Both the position numbers and the translations under genes were made by a program. Under the pieces are notes generated by a model. The model was not told the DNA's origin, did no database searches, and was given only the letters and a program-made list of their open reading frames with translations. A DNA stretch of 14,549 bases, taken from NCBI GenBank assembly GCA_025201845.1, contig MU604087.1, positions 16,133-30,681 of the forward strand, written 5' to 3'. Origin of the DNA: Martensiomyces pterosporus (taxonomy: Eukaryota; Kickxellomycota; Kickxellomycetes; Kickxellales; Kickxellaceae). This document shows positions 1 through 8,159 of the stretch, piece by piece. The stretch's first letter is position 1, and the number at the start of each line of letters is the position of its first letter.

Positions 1-648
1 CAAAAGATGGGACACTACATGAAGATTCCGCCTCGCCACGTCTTTATATCGCAGATGATTGGGACTGTTGTGTGTGCCTTTGTCCAGCCTGGTGTTTCCA
101 TCTGGATGCTGACCAGCGTCAAGAACATCTGCACTCCTGCAGGTGCGCCATGGACATGTCCTCAGGCTGGCGCGTTCTTCTCGGCGTCTATCATCTGGGG
201 CTTGGTTGGTCCTGGTCGGCTGTTTGGCGCAGAATCAAATTACAGCGTGCTTCTGTACATGTTCATTGTTGGGGCAGTGCTTCCGATCCCGGTTTGGTAC
301 ATGCAAAGGCGGTATCCTCTGAGCCTGTGGAAATACATCCACCTTCCGGTCATGTTCTCCGGTATTGCATCTCTGCCGCCAGCACCCACGACTACCGTCA
401 CCAGCTGGTTCTTCGTCTGCTTCATCTTCAACGGCATCATCCACAAGATCCGATACCGATGGTGGCAAAAGTATGCCTTTGCTCTGTCAGCTGCAATGGA
501 CTCGAGTGTCGGGCTGTCGTCTGTGTTTATCTATCTGGTCTTCTATCTGACGAGCACAGAGATGCCCAGCTACTGGGGCACAAAGACCAACTACTGCCCG
601 CTGGCGGCCAACGGTGGATACAAAAACTACAAAGACTTCCAGCCCTGA
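1..648 (+). CDS. Oligopeptide transporter (OPT family), C-terminal part
   Basis: This is the last 215 codons of an OPT-family (TC 2.A.67) proton-coupled peptide transporter, an integral membrane protein of the plasma membrane or an internal membrane. The frame is open from base 1, so the 5' part lies outside the window; the ATG at base 7 is internal, not the start. Recognisable family features are FVQPGVSIWML in a membrane segment, the CTPAG..WTCPQAGAFFSASIIWGLVGPGRLFG block, a hydrophobic segment at YSVLLYMFIVGAVLPIPVWYM, the SLPPAPTTTVTSW loop, and WWQKYAFALSAAMDSSVGLS before the last membrane helix. These match the C-terminal end of fungal Isp4-type OPT proteins. It ends in a TGA after a hydrophilic tail (NYKDFQP). 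No intron is apparent. Substrate cannot be inferred: OPT members carry small peptides, glutathione or metal chelates. Confidence 0.93.
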   Translation, partial: QKMGHYMKIPPRHVFISQMIGTVVCAFVQPGVSIWMLTSVKNICTPAGAPWTCPQAGAFFSASIIWGLVGPGRLFGAESNYSVLLYMFIVGAVLPIPVWYMQRRYPLSLWKYIHLPVMFSGIASLPPAPTTTVTSWFFVCFIFNGIIHKIRYRWWQKYAFALSAAMDSSVGLSSVFIYLVFYLTSTEMPSYWGTKTNYCPLAANGGYKNYKDFQP

Positions 649-1201
649 GCGAGCCTACCTCGTCCACAGCCATTTTTTTTTTAGAATAGTTACTTCCGTT
701 TTACATAGTGATTTGTTGCGCGCGTATTTTCTCTAGTTCTTGTAGCGTTCTTTCTATTTATACATTGTTTTCTGCCCATACCAAAGGCGCCTGAAAAGAA
801 ACATGGCAAACCTCGATCTATGTGCACTGCGAAACACCGCCTGAGTGGCGCACATAGGCCATGAATGCGTGAAGCAGACGAGCCATGGCTCACACCAAGC
901 AGCAGGGGGGATGGCGGGAGTCGCGGCTCAGGCAAGAAAAAATCTGCAATAGAAAGTGCATTTGCCCACACGGGCTCAGCTGCAAAATTCCAAATCCACC
1001 ACACATTCTCGCGCCTTCTGCATCTCCTTCTGCATCCCGCTGCTTCAATCAACGGACTTGTCTCATTTCCCTCTTGGAGCCTCCTTGCTTTTCTCTAATC
1101 TACAGTCGAAAGGACAATCCACCTTAGGAGAGTGCTTTATTTTTCGCGTACGATCGCCCAAAATTTAGGAAGAAAGCATAATCAAAGACGGCGAAATAAA
1201 A
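649..1201. other. Intergenic region between OPT gene and eIF3h
   Basis: About 550 bases without a supported gene. The left side is the OPT 3'UTR, with a T10 tract at 673-682. The right side is the eIF3h promoter and leader. I see no TATA box near the start; the leader just upstream of the ATG is A-rich (GAAATAAAAATGG). A CTAATCTACAG at about 1094-1104 looks like a splice acceptor, but no matching donor was identified, so a 5'UTR intron is only possible. The antisense frame around 690-1052 has no family resemblance. Confidence 0.6.
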
Positions 1202-2476
1202 ATGGCTGGAGAGACTAAGCAAGCAAAGCCCATGACGGCGCTTCTCAACAATGACAACGACCTTCCTGCATTTGACCTCAGCTCTGTGCCCAAGAAGCTC
1301 GTTTCTGTTCTCGACGTCGAAAAGAGCACGGAAATTACACTGGTCAAGGTCGACCCGCTTGCCATCCTGAAGATCGTCAAGCATGCGCGTGAGAGCTTCC
1401 CGACGTCGGTCAACGGACAGCTTTTGGGCCTTGAGATTGACGGGGTTCTGGAGGTCACCAATGCGTTTGCCGTGCCTACTCAGCCTGGCTCTGAGGAGGA
1501 CATGACGAACTACCAGATTGAGATGATCCAGTGCTTGCGCGAGGTTAACGTCGACAGCAGCTCGGTTGGCTGGTACCAGTCCACGCGCCTGGGTGACTTT
1601 ATGCAGCAGCCCCTGCTGGACGTTCAGGCTAGCTACCAGGCATCGCCAAACAACTCGTCGGTGGTGCTTATCCATGACACCTCAAAGTCAGAGCAGTCCG
1701 GCAACCTCTCCCTCCATGCCTTCCGTCTCTCACAAACCTACGTTGATTTGGCCAAGTCGGGCAAGTTCACTACGGAGGAGCTTGCAGCCAGGGGCCTTAC
1801 ATACGGAAACATTCTCGAGGAGCTCCCCATCCATGTCGAGACCTCCACTTTGGCCAAGACCCTGCTGGATGAGCTTCAGTGGCCTGCGGACGCCGACCAG
1901 GAGCTCCTTGAGGGCCTTCAGCGGCCCTCGTCGTTCAACGCCAGGCTGCGCGCCAAGCGCCTTGCTGACCGCACTGCTATCGCTGACGACACCGAGACCT
2001 CGACTGACTCCATCGACGGTGGCCTGTCGGGACTCATCCCCTCTCGCCCCACTGCTTACCTGACCCGTCCCATGTGCACCAACGCCCTGGATTTGACCCA
2101 TGGTCTCTCTGGCAGTGGTGGCGCTCTCTCCCGCCAGCTCGAGTCCATTGGCGAGCTCATCGATGAGCACATCCACGATGCCAACCAGTGGATGTACTGG
2201 AAGCGCGGCGAGGCCAAGGAGAAGTACCGCAGACAGCAATTTGTGCAGAGGAAGAAGCAGGCCAATGCTGCAAGAGTCGCCAGGGGCGAGCAGCCTGAGC
2301 CTGAGCTTTCTGAGAAGGAGCTTGACAAGATGTTCAAGACCCTTCCCGAGCCCTCCCGCCTTGATGCTCTGCTCAACACCGCCAACCTCAACCTCCTCAC
2401 CAAGGGCATCACTCAAGGCCGTGGCCCTGCTCTTACCAAGATGTTCATGGCCCAGGGGCTCCACGAGTCCGCCTAA
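1202..2476 (+). CDS. eIF3h: Eukaryotic translation initiation factor 3 subunit H
   Basis: This encodes a 424-residue, intronless subunit of the cytosolic eIF3 complex, which organises mRNA recruitment to the 40S ribosome. The MPN (Mov34/PAD1) domain spans about residues 45-185, starting at VKVDPLAILKIVKHARESF and including NGQLLGLEIDGVLEVTNAF and VGWYQS (122-127). Active JAMM enzymes have HSH in this last position; here the histidines are missing, as in the catalytically dead eIF3h subunits. The C-terminal part is helical and charged (YWKRGEAKEKYRRQQFVQRKKQ). It ends with the family block LDKMFKTLPEPSRLDALL...LTKMFMAQGL, close to the end of human eIF3h. The length is somewhat above the animal protein because of an insertion at about residues 240-285 (TETSTDSIDGGLSGLIPSRP and neighbours). 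The ATG at 1202 is the first in frame and gives the expected N-terminus. It is convergent with RPL9. Confidence 0.96.
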   Translation: MAGETKQAKPMTALLNNDNDLPAFDLSSVPKKLVSVLDVEKSTEITLVKVDPLAILKIVKHARESFPTSVNGQLLGLEIDGVLEVTNAFAVPTQPGSEEDMTNYQIEMIQCLREVNVDSSSVGWYQSTRLGDFMQQPLLDVQASYQASPNNSSVVLIHDTSKSEQSGNLSLHAFRLSQTYVDLAKSGKFTTEELAARGLTYGNILEELPIHVETSTLAKTLLDELQWPADADQELLEGLQRPSSFNARLRAKRLADRTAIADDTETSTDSIDGGLSGLIPSRPTAYLTRPMCTNALDLTHGLSGSGGALSRQLESIGELIDEHIHDANQWMYWKRGEAKEKYRRQQFVQRKKQANAARVARGEQPEPELSEKELDKMFKTLPEPSRLDALLNTANLNLLTKGITQGRGPALTKMFMAQGLHESA

Positions 2477-2828
2477 CCAACCGGCAAGGATAGCTCGCTA
2501 GCGCTCGTGCTTTTCTCCACTTAGTCTCGCAAATATAGCACCCTTATACTGCTCGCTGCGCTTGGCGTGGAGAGGGATCAGCCCCAAGTGGGTGCGTATT
2601 CAGGCACGTCACTTGACTGACTGCACAACAACATGCGTGCATCACATACCCAGCACCATCAAATGTATACTGAGAAGACGCGGAGCTAGTCCCATCTCGA
2701 TTTTGCCTTGCGCTGGCAAGGCATCCAAAGGGGAAACAAGGCTAGCCACATATTCCAGGGACGCAAGGAACGAAGGATGAGTAATCTTCATAAGCAAATA
2801 TAAAAATAGCATACTATTTGAATATTAT
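2477..2828. other. Convergent 3' intergenic region, eIF3h / RPL9
   Basis: About 350 bases between two stop codons facing each other, so it should hold both 3'UTRs and polyadenylation sites. The RPL9 side is very AT-rich (about 2795-2830) and contains a small inverted repeat AAATAG/CTATTT with a four-base loop at 2804-2819. No gene is supported here. Confidence 0.6.
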
Positions 2829-3398
2829 TTACTCGTCCTTGACAATGTTGCCCTTGGCCGAAACGTAGATACCGTCAAGGAACTTACGGATATCCTTGTT
2901 GCGGACACGAGTAGCCTGCTGGATGGAGGCAGCGGACTGGGAGACGCTGTCAATGTCGTTGCCGGAGAGAACGATCTCGTCCTTGACGTTGATCGACTGG
3001 ATGACCTGAACACCCTCGTGCATGGGGACCTTGCGGACCTGCTTCTCGCCAAGGAAGTTGCGGATCTCGACAAAGTTGTCCTTCGAGTCGATGTTGACGC
3101 TGATGGGGAAATGGGCGTAGACAAAGCGCATCTTGTACTCGTAGCCCTTGGTAACACCGGTGATCAGGTTGCTGATGTGCGAGCACACAGTACGGATGCA
3201 AGCGACGTGCTTGCGGCCACCCTGCCAGACAATGACACGGATCTTGTCCTTAGCGGGGCGCTGGATGTCCATGTTGATGTGACGCATGTCGCGCGACAGA
3301 GCACCGCGGGGGCCAGTGACGCGAACAACGCGAGACTTGATGTCAACAGTGACGCCCTCCGGGATGGTGATAGTTGCGTCCTTATAAACGTGCTTCAT
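2829..3398 (-). CDS. RPL9: 60S ribosomal protein L9 (uL6)
   Basis: This is a 189-residue cytosolic large-subunit ribosomal protein of the uL6 family, matching yeast L9 over its whole length. Visible blocks are IPEGVTVDIKSRVVRVTGPRG, GGRKHVACIRTVCSHISNLITGVTKGYEYKMRFVYAHFPI, VEIRNFLGEKQVRKVPMHEGV, VKDEIVLSGNDIDSVSQSAA and the C-terminal signature RVRNKDIRKFLDGIYVSAKG. I chose the ATG at 3398 (MKHVYKDATI) because family members start MK.. at this point. The frame stays open nine more codons upstream, but that stretch crosses a clear splice acceptor: on the minus strand TTTCTAG ends at 3410, preceded by a TACTAAT branch site at about 3443-3449 and a pyrimidine tract. The upstream part is therefore intron, and the coding region lies in one exon. 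It is divergent from the ESSS gene. Confidence 0.98.
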   Translation of the reverse strand: MKHVYKDATITIPEGVTVDIKSRVVRVTGPRGALSRDMRHINMDIQRPAKDKIRVIVWQGGRKHVACIRTVCSHISNLITGVTKGYEYKMRFVYAHFPISVNIDSKDNFVEIRNFLGEKQVRKVPMHEGVQVIQSINVKDEIVLSGNDIDSVSQSAASIQQATRVRNKDIRKFLDGIYVSAKGNIVKDE

Positions 3399-3409
3399 CG
3401 TATAGGTTC

Positions 3410-4080
3410 CTAGAAACGAGGGCAAGGGAAGCAGGCCGCGGTATTAGTAGGCAATCAAGCATGGTGCGTTTCTGGTGCGAAGCAAGAGCTTCCAGGCTTG
3501 GGGAGAAGGAGGGTAGCAAGAGTGCCCGCAGAGCGGCACCAGCCAGCCGCAGCTTTCTTTGAAGCAGCAGCAGCAGCAGCAGCAGCAGCAGGGATTGAGT
3601 TTGCCGTGGCTTGCCGTAGAGTTCTGCAGGCAGGTTGCATTGCATGCCCCCTCTTCGTAGCGTCCACAGGAAGAGAGAGCAAGCATTGCTCGGATGCAGC
3701 GAGAGTGGATATTGCCCGCCAAAGCCGCCAGCCGCAACAGCCGTTAATTCTGCCCCAGCGCCATGCGACAAACCCCCACGGCTAGAGCGCATTTCACCTT
3801 TCCGAGTTGTGAAAATAGAGGCAAAGTGCATTCGCCGAATTTGCTGAAATTCGGGATGCCGCCCCATGTGTGCATTTGCACACGAGACGCATCCCTCCTG
3901 ATGGATGCGCACGGGGAGTTGTCGATAGACTCTGTCGCATCCTTTGTGTTTAACCGATCCACCCGCTGATGCTGCTGATGCTTCTCTGATGCTGTGCCAC
4001 TGCTGCGTTGGATGCGGCATCTGCCACCACCCTCTTCGTCCCCTTGCTACTTCTATGAAATAGCTGCCATAGACTCTTAC
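3410..4080 (-). other. Probable 5'UTR intron of RPL9
   Basis: On the minus strand, a CTACTAATAC branch-site match (rc of 3441-3450) is followed by a pyrimidine-rich tract and the acceptor TTTCTAG, 11 bases before the RPL9 ATG. The 3' end at 3410 is well supported by sequence. The 5' end is not: the best donor I see is CACTAG|GTAAGAGT, with GT at 4080-4079, giving an intron of about 670 bases. Another candidate is GAGGTGAG near 4155. Long 5' introns near the start codon are common in fungal ribosomal protein genes. The intron would contain the AGC microsatellite at 3563-3591. Confidence 0.5.
3563..3591. repeat. (AGC)n microsatellite, about 9.7 units
   Basis: An uninterrupted AGC (CTG on the other strand) trinucleotide run of 29 bases. 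It lies in the presumed 5'UTR intron of RPL9, so it is probably transcribed as CUG on the RPL9 pre-mRNA. Frames through it give poly-Ala, poly-Gln or poly-Cys, but these are not supported as proteins. Confidence 0.95.
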
Positions 4081-4545
4081 CTAGTGACGACCGGAGATGG
4101 ATGTGCAAAGAGGAAGAGTCATACTGGTTCTCCCGCCCACACAAGTGTTTTCTCACCTCGCCGACTTCCACTTGCCTGCTGCGACTCCAAAGCACCAATT
4201 CCACACAGCGAAAAATCCAGCCTCCCCGCACTGGCCTGCATGCCAATGCCTGCCGTGGCGGTGATCGAGATAATTCGAACTGATATCCCACCCACGATCA
4301 AATTACCTTAGATGCGATAACAGCTTTGCAAGCATCAGCTGGCTGGACAGAAGGGCTCCAACAAGAGCCACCACTACGCAAAATGGCCGCACGCAGGGCG
4401 AACAGGGCTGCTTGCTATGCTGTGAAGAGCAGCACGCTTCAAATTGAAAGGCTGCTTGTACTTATTTCCTCCTCTCTTTGGAAACAGCATCCTTCTTGCT
4501 ATTTAATCCACCTCATTTGGCACTTTCATATCTATTACACATAGA
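4081..4545. other. Divergent upstream region of RPL9 and ESSS gene
   Basis: About 465 bases between the presumed RPL9 first exon or promoter (-) and the start of the ESSS gene (+). Apart from the TATA-like element at 4500-4506, I recognise no ribosomal-protein promoter element. Short open frames here (for example the one with an ATG at 4384) resemble no family I know. Confidence 0.45.
4500..4506 (+). promoter_or_regulatory. TATA-like box of the ESSS gene
   Basis: TATTTAA about 40 bases upstream of the ATG at 4546, in a pyrimidine-rich context (CCTCTCTTT upstream). Position and sequence fit a TATA element with a very short 5'UTR. This is inferred from sequence only. Confidence 0.4.
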
Positions 4546-5072
4546 ATGTTTGCTCGCAGGCTGGTTCAGCTCTCTACTCGGCAGTCGGCGGCACCCGCTA
4601 GGCTTATTCGCGGTGGCCACGGCGCTCCTCACTACAATGAGCCTGGAGGTTACCTCTTTGGACGCAAGGTGAGAATAGGAAGAAAAACGAAGGCTCTTTC
4701 GAGTCGCAGGACATTCAGCGTGTGGATCCTGAAGCTGCAGTCACTAAATCTCGTGCAATTATTCGTGTTTGTGACGGGGGGGGGGAGCGTGTGGATCCTG
4801 AAGCTGCAGTCACTAAATCTCGTGCAATTATTCGTGTTTGTGACGGGGGGGGGGATTTTTTCAACCATGTGTAGCCTGGACAAAAGTACGAAAAAGAAGG
4901 CTGGGAGACTATCTGGATTGGCGGGTTTACCATTGCATTTGGCTTGATTGCTGCTGGCATCTACTACAAGCCCGATACCAGGATCCGTACCTGGGCCAGA
5001 CAGGAGGCCGAGAGGCAGATGCGGGAGGAAGGAGATCTCTTGGAGTACAAGCATACAGAATACAAGGCCTAA
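4546..5072 (+). CDS. Complex I subunit ESSS / NDUFB11-like, two exons
   Basis: Exon 1 is 4546-4668 (41 codons) and exon 2 is 4875-5072 (65 codons plus TAA), giving 106 residues. The splice sites are AAG|GTGAGAAT at 4669 and ATGTGTAG ending at 4874; the phase-0 join produces LFGRK-PGQKYEKEGWETIW. The family is the single-pass accessory subunit of mitochondrial NADH:ubiquinone oxidoreductase in the inner membrane arm (Pfam ESSS). Residues 1-22 (MFARRLVQLSTRQS...) look like a mitochondrial targeting sequence. GGHGAPHYNEPGGYLFG is typical of fungal members. The membrane helix is at about 53-72, followed by YYKPDTRIRTWARQEAERQM, which aligns with the PDYRMKEWSRREAERL region of the human subunit. 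Reading straight through the intron stays open but shifts frame, yielding a false C-terminus, so the spliced model is required to recover the conserved helix. Confidence 0.9.
4717..4854. repeat. Perfect 69-bp tandem duplication with G10 tracts
   Basis: Copies 4717-4785 and 4786-4854 are identical base for base. Each starts AGCGTGTGGATCC and ends in CGTGTTTGTGAC followed by ten Gs. The pair lies wholly inside the single intron of the ESSS gene, so it does not change the mature protein. The unit is a multiple of three and stop-free in the upstream frame, which makes the unspliced frame look falsely coding. It could be a recent duplication or an assembly artefact at a G-run. Confidence 0.97.
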
Positions 5073-5340
5073 GCTAGACCAAAAGCAGCAACCTACCTCC
5101 CTGTGTAGTCCTCCATTTTTGGCTAGGGTCCGAGACGATGACATGGCCCTGCCTACTATATACTTGTCCTTTCCTTTTCCCGGCTACATTCAACGCAATA
5201 CACCAGCGTACTTTTTATGTTTCTAAATCAACTTCTGAAGAGCAGGCAAGCAGACAAACATGTGCTGCATTTGGGAGCTGCTGCTAGCAAATATTAAATG
5301 CATCTACACCTTTGCGGTATGTATGCGCATGCCTTTGCTC

Positions 5341-5690
5341 TCATTTCACTGCGGATTCACTGTTATCAAAGCTGATGCTGCTGTATGAGCGCTCTACCCA
5401 CGAGCAGCTGACATAGATGCCCTCCCATTCTACTAGTAGTGTGAAAATAGCTGAAGCTTGAGCGATGGAGGTGGCGCCTGCTTTCCTTGAGAGGAGCATC
5501 ATCGTAGTCGCTACCACAATATGAGCTGCTGGATCAAAGGATTTGGAGCAAGCAACCACCTGCTTTGTTCACCTCAGCCACTAGACGGTCAGCCAGCTCA
5601 GCATCAGGGCCACGCCCGCGCTTCCTTTTAGCCAGACAGTCTTCATCCTCAGTAGGCGCAGCAGAAATAAAGGATGCTGTTGAGTAACTA
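5341..5690 (-). pseudogene. Possible frame-broken coding relic, unknown family
   Basis: On the minus strand, one frame reads TEDEDCLAKRKRGRGPDAEL and ADRLVAEVNKAG and stops at 5534. A second, overlapping frame takes over at about 5557 with SKSFDPAAHIVVATTMMLLS, later AQASAIFTLLVEWEGIY, and stops at 5341. Both halves have balanced amino-acid composition, unlike most chance frames nearby. A single frame change near 5550-5560 would join them. No start or splice sites give a convincing intact gene, and I do not recognise the family. It may be a decayed gene, a gene with an intron I cannot place, or chance. Low confidence. Confidence 0.2.
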
Positions 5691-7836
5691 TAGTGCAGTG
5701 GACAATAGAATAAAACCACGGAATTGGTGGTACAATAAGTGAGCAATGATAAAAAGAAAAGCTGGCTGCAGAGCAGTAAAGAACAAAATCTAGTAGGCAG
5801 GTACAGACAGCGAAGTATGTGGGCCCAACGGTCAGTGAGAAGTGCTGCTGCTCCTTGACACCAAAACCCTTGCAAAGCTATATAGAACAAGAGCTGATAG
5901 ACTTGCATGCTTATTTTCTTGTTGTTGCGCTCCAGTGCAACGCAAGCAAGTCTGGATCATCTTGCAGCCCTCTCCCCCGATTTTTCAATTGCTAATTGCC
6001 CTTGCATCACACCCTGGCCATCTATGGTAAGCATTCGGCCCAACTATCCCCAATCAGTCCGAACAAGCAAGCTACTTCACACGCATTCTACCGATCTAGA
6101 AGAGAGAAGTATCCGTCAGTTCGCCAACATGTTGGTTCACGGCCGGAGATCGAGCAGTATTGGGATTGGCTGTCTGCTTGCGTGACTCATCCGTCGTCCG
6201 ACACCGAGTCCCCTATTTCTAACCGCTGGCAACTCGTCTGGGCTGTTTTTTTTTTTTTTGGACAAGCAGAATTCCACGGCATGGTGGTACTTTTCGATCA
6301 GCAGCCGAGCTAATGCGATGCAGCCGTTCAACGCTTGCACAAGAGTATTATGCGGGGAGCTCGGGGATAAGAAGCGAATACAATTGAAGCTCTCGGCGTC
6401 AATCAAGCATTGCCTGCTTTCCTTACGCAAACACAGACACTAAGCAGATTGGTATGCAGGCGTGGCTTGTCGAGCTCGGTTGACAGTTGTATATTTACCC
6501 TTCTAGAAGCGCTTGTCGAGCTCAGGAGTGCATGCGTGAGTGGGAGGACGTGCAACCTGGGAACAGTGGGTCAATCAGGGAGCGGTGGATGCCCATTGTT
6601 CGCAGTATCAAAGCCAGGCAGCAGCGGCAAGCAACAAGCGAAAAACCAACGGCCGCCAGCAGTGTATGGCTGGTTTACCCTGAGTGCCACTACGGTGGTG
6701 TGATGCTCGGATAAAATTGATGGCGGGGAAAGAGAGCAAACGCAGGGAACACGCCCAGAGCGAAGTGGTCTGACAGTGCTCTTCCCCAGTAAGCAGCTGG
6801 GCGCGCTGCCTTTTTTTTTTTTTGGCTAGCCACTGCAGTCGGAAGCCATAGCACCTTGTTTCCCAAATGGCCAAGTTTGGGGGTAGGGTGCGGTGCACGG
6901 GTGTCCCGCTCTCGCCCCATTCCCCCCACCGGGCTTCTCCTTGGTCTCCGGGTTTGGCGGAGCTGAGGGCAAAGCTGGCTGACTCCTTAGCGCTTTGGTC
7001 GCGGGCTTCCCCTCCCCGGCGTTCAACCAGCCACTAGGAACGGCAGTGGGCTGGATGACGCTAAGACAGCGAGCCAAGGCTGGAAAAAGCGAATTGCGCC
7101 TTCTGCTGTAAGGGGTGCAAATCCATACAACACAATGTCCATCTTTCAGGGCGAGCAAGCATCTGGTGTGTGCCAAGAGAGACCAGGCACAGCATGCAGA
7201 GCCTTCCTTGTTCTCTTTGGACTGTATGCCTCTGCTGCCGGTACTTCCGTGTGGAAATGGCAGTATCGAGCCACACGCAACGCTTTGTGTGCGCGGGACA
7301 AACGGTGCACTTTTTAGCTGTTCGTTACGTGTACGTGGTCGGCTGCAGCTTTCGCTTAATGGCTATCGCCGATTCCTCGGCCTTTTCCACCGTCGACGGC
7401 ATGTTCTTGCAGACAGGTGGATACGCATTCATGCGCCTCTTGCGCCGTGTCAGAAAAAAAGAGTAGGCGCATTGAACAATAGGATAGTGCTGCTGTGTGC
7501 TGCTTGCTGCTCTTGGTGATCGCTGCAAGTGATTATGGCTAGTTGCGCGAAGCACCCCACCTTCCAATTCCACCACTGTTGCACACGTTTATTTCAAAAG
7601 CAACACAGCGCGCCTGGGACGGCCACTGCTGCTTACGCCCCCACCCGCTTTGCAACAGCCCACTTGAACTCTCCGTCCACCCGCCGTCCCAAGCTGTGTG
7701 GACTGGGGGCCGTGGCCAATGAGTGTGCATAGCACGCCGAGGAAAATAGCCCAGACAAGTGGTGTGGTGCTTGGTGGGCTGCGCCAGAGGAGTATCCCAC
7801 CCTTTCTCCCCAATGTATGTGGAGAAACGCGGCTCC

Positions 7837-7864
7837 CTGCCTGCCTGCCTGCCTGCCTGCCTGC
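7837..7864. repeat. (CTGC)7 tetranucleotide microsatellite
   Basis: Seven perfect CTGC units, preceded by CC so that it also reads as CCTG/TGCC repeats. It is about 70 bases upstream of the TATA box of the ATO-family transporter, so it sits in that gene's proximal promoter. Confidence 0.95.
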
Positions 7865-7935
7865 TGCTACGTGGGGGATAATAATAATGCTGACAGAACA
7901 GAAAGCAGCCATTTCGCGCGGGGGTGATGGCTGCG

Positions 7936-7942
7936 TATATAA
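7936..7942 (+). promoter_or_regulatory. TATA box of the ATO-family gene
   Basis: TATATAA in the context GCGTATATAACAGG, about 220 bases before the chosen start codon. If it is the core promoter, transcription starts around 7965-7975. The long in-frame open stretch from 7698 would then be mostly upstream of the mRNA and not coding. Confidence 0.5.
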
Positions 7943-8159
7943 CAGGCCTGGAATCCCCTCCGCCACGGCCTTTTTATTTTCTGTAACCTGTTCAACAAAC
8001 AGCCTTCCAATATCCTCTCCCTGTTCTCCACAAAGCACACTGCACCTGCTCTTTCTACTGGCGTGCTCGCCGCTGCTCCTTGTAAGCTTTCTTGTTCATA
8101 TAGCTCCCCCCCTTTTCTCCTTTTCCAGCACCATACCTTCTTTCGGGCCTTTCAAGCAA

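Larger units (their letters stand above)
5073..7930. other. Gene-poor region, no recognised gene
   Basis: About 2.86 kb without a gene I can support. The left end is the ESSS 3'UTR. T14 (6246-6259) and T13 (6811-6823) tracts and the (CTGC)7 run at 7837-7864 stand out. Many overlapping short frames occur on both strands but none shows family resemblance. The most protein-like are the minus-strand pair at 5341-5690, the plus frame at 6100-6300, one with ERWMPIVRSIKARQQ around 6560-6620, and a 60-codon frame from the ATG at 7135 with one hydrophobic segment (AFLVLFGLYASAAG). No tRNA-like A and B boxes, 5S rRNA or snRNA were seen. It may hold long 5' regulatory DNA of the ATO gene, lineage-specific genes or decayed sequence. 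Confidence 0.5.

Noticed and set aside
1730..2464. 244-codon minus-strand frame opposite eIF3h
   Set aside because: Shadow of the eIF3h coding frame, Leu/Gly-rich with no domain resemblance.
3399..3425. Nine-codon upstream extension of RPL9
   Set aside because: It crosses the splice acceptor TTTCTAG, and family members begin at the MKHV methionine.
3455..3785. Poly-Ala, poly-Gln or poly-Cys frames through the AGC repeat
   Set aside because: Openness is explained by the trinucleotide repeat, and the region is presumed RPL9 leader intron.
6027..6099. Apparent intron (GTAAGC...GATCTAG) with flanking protein-like frames
   Set aside because: No phase of joining gave a protein with recognisable similarity. 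One phase gives an immediate stop and the others give short products.
7000..7050. Possible tRNA or Pol III gene with GTTCAACCA near 7021 and T13 tracts as terminators
   Set aside because: The B-box match lacks the final C, no A box or cloverleaf could be drawn, and the T tracts are not at a fitting distance.
7698..8159. N-terminal extension of the ATO transporter from an in-frame ATG at 7698
   Set aside because: The extension contains poly-(PACL) from the CTGC repeat, precedes the TATA box at 7936, and has no family counterpart. The start at 8160 gives the usual length.
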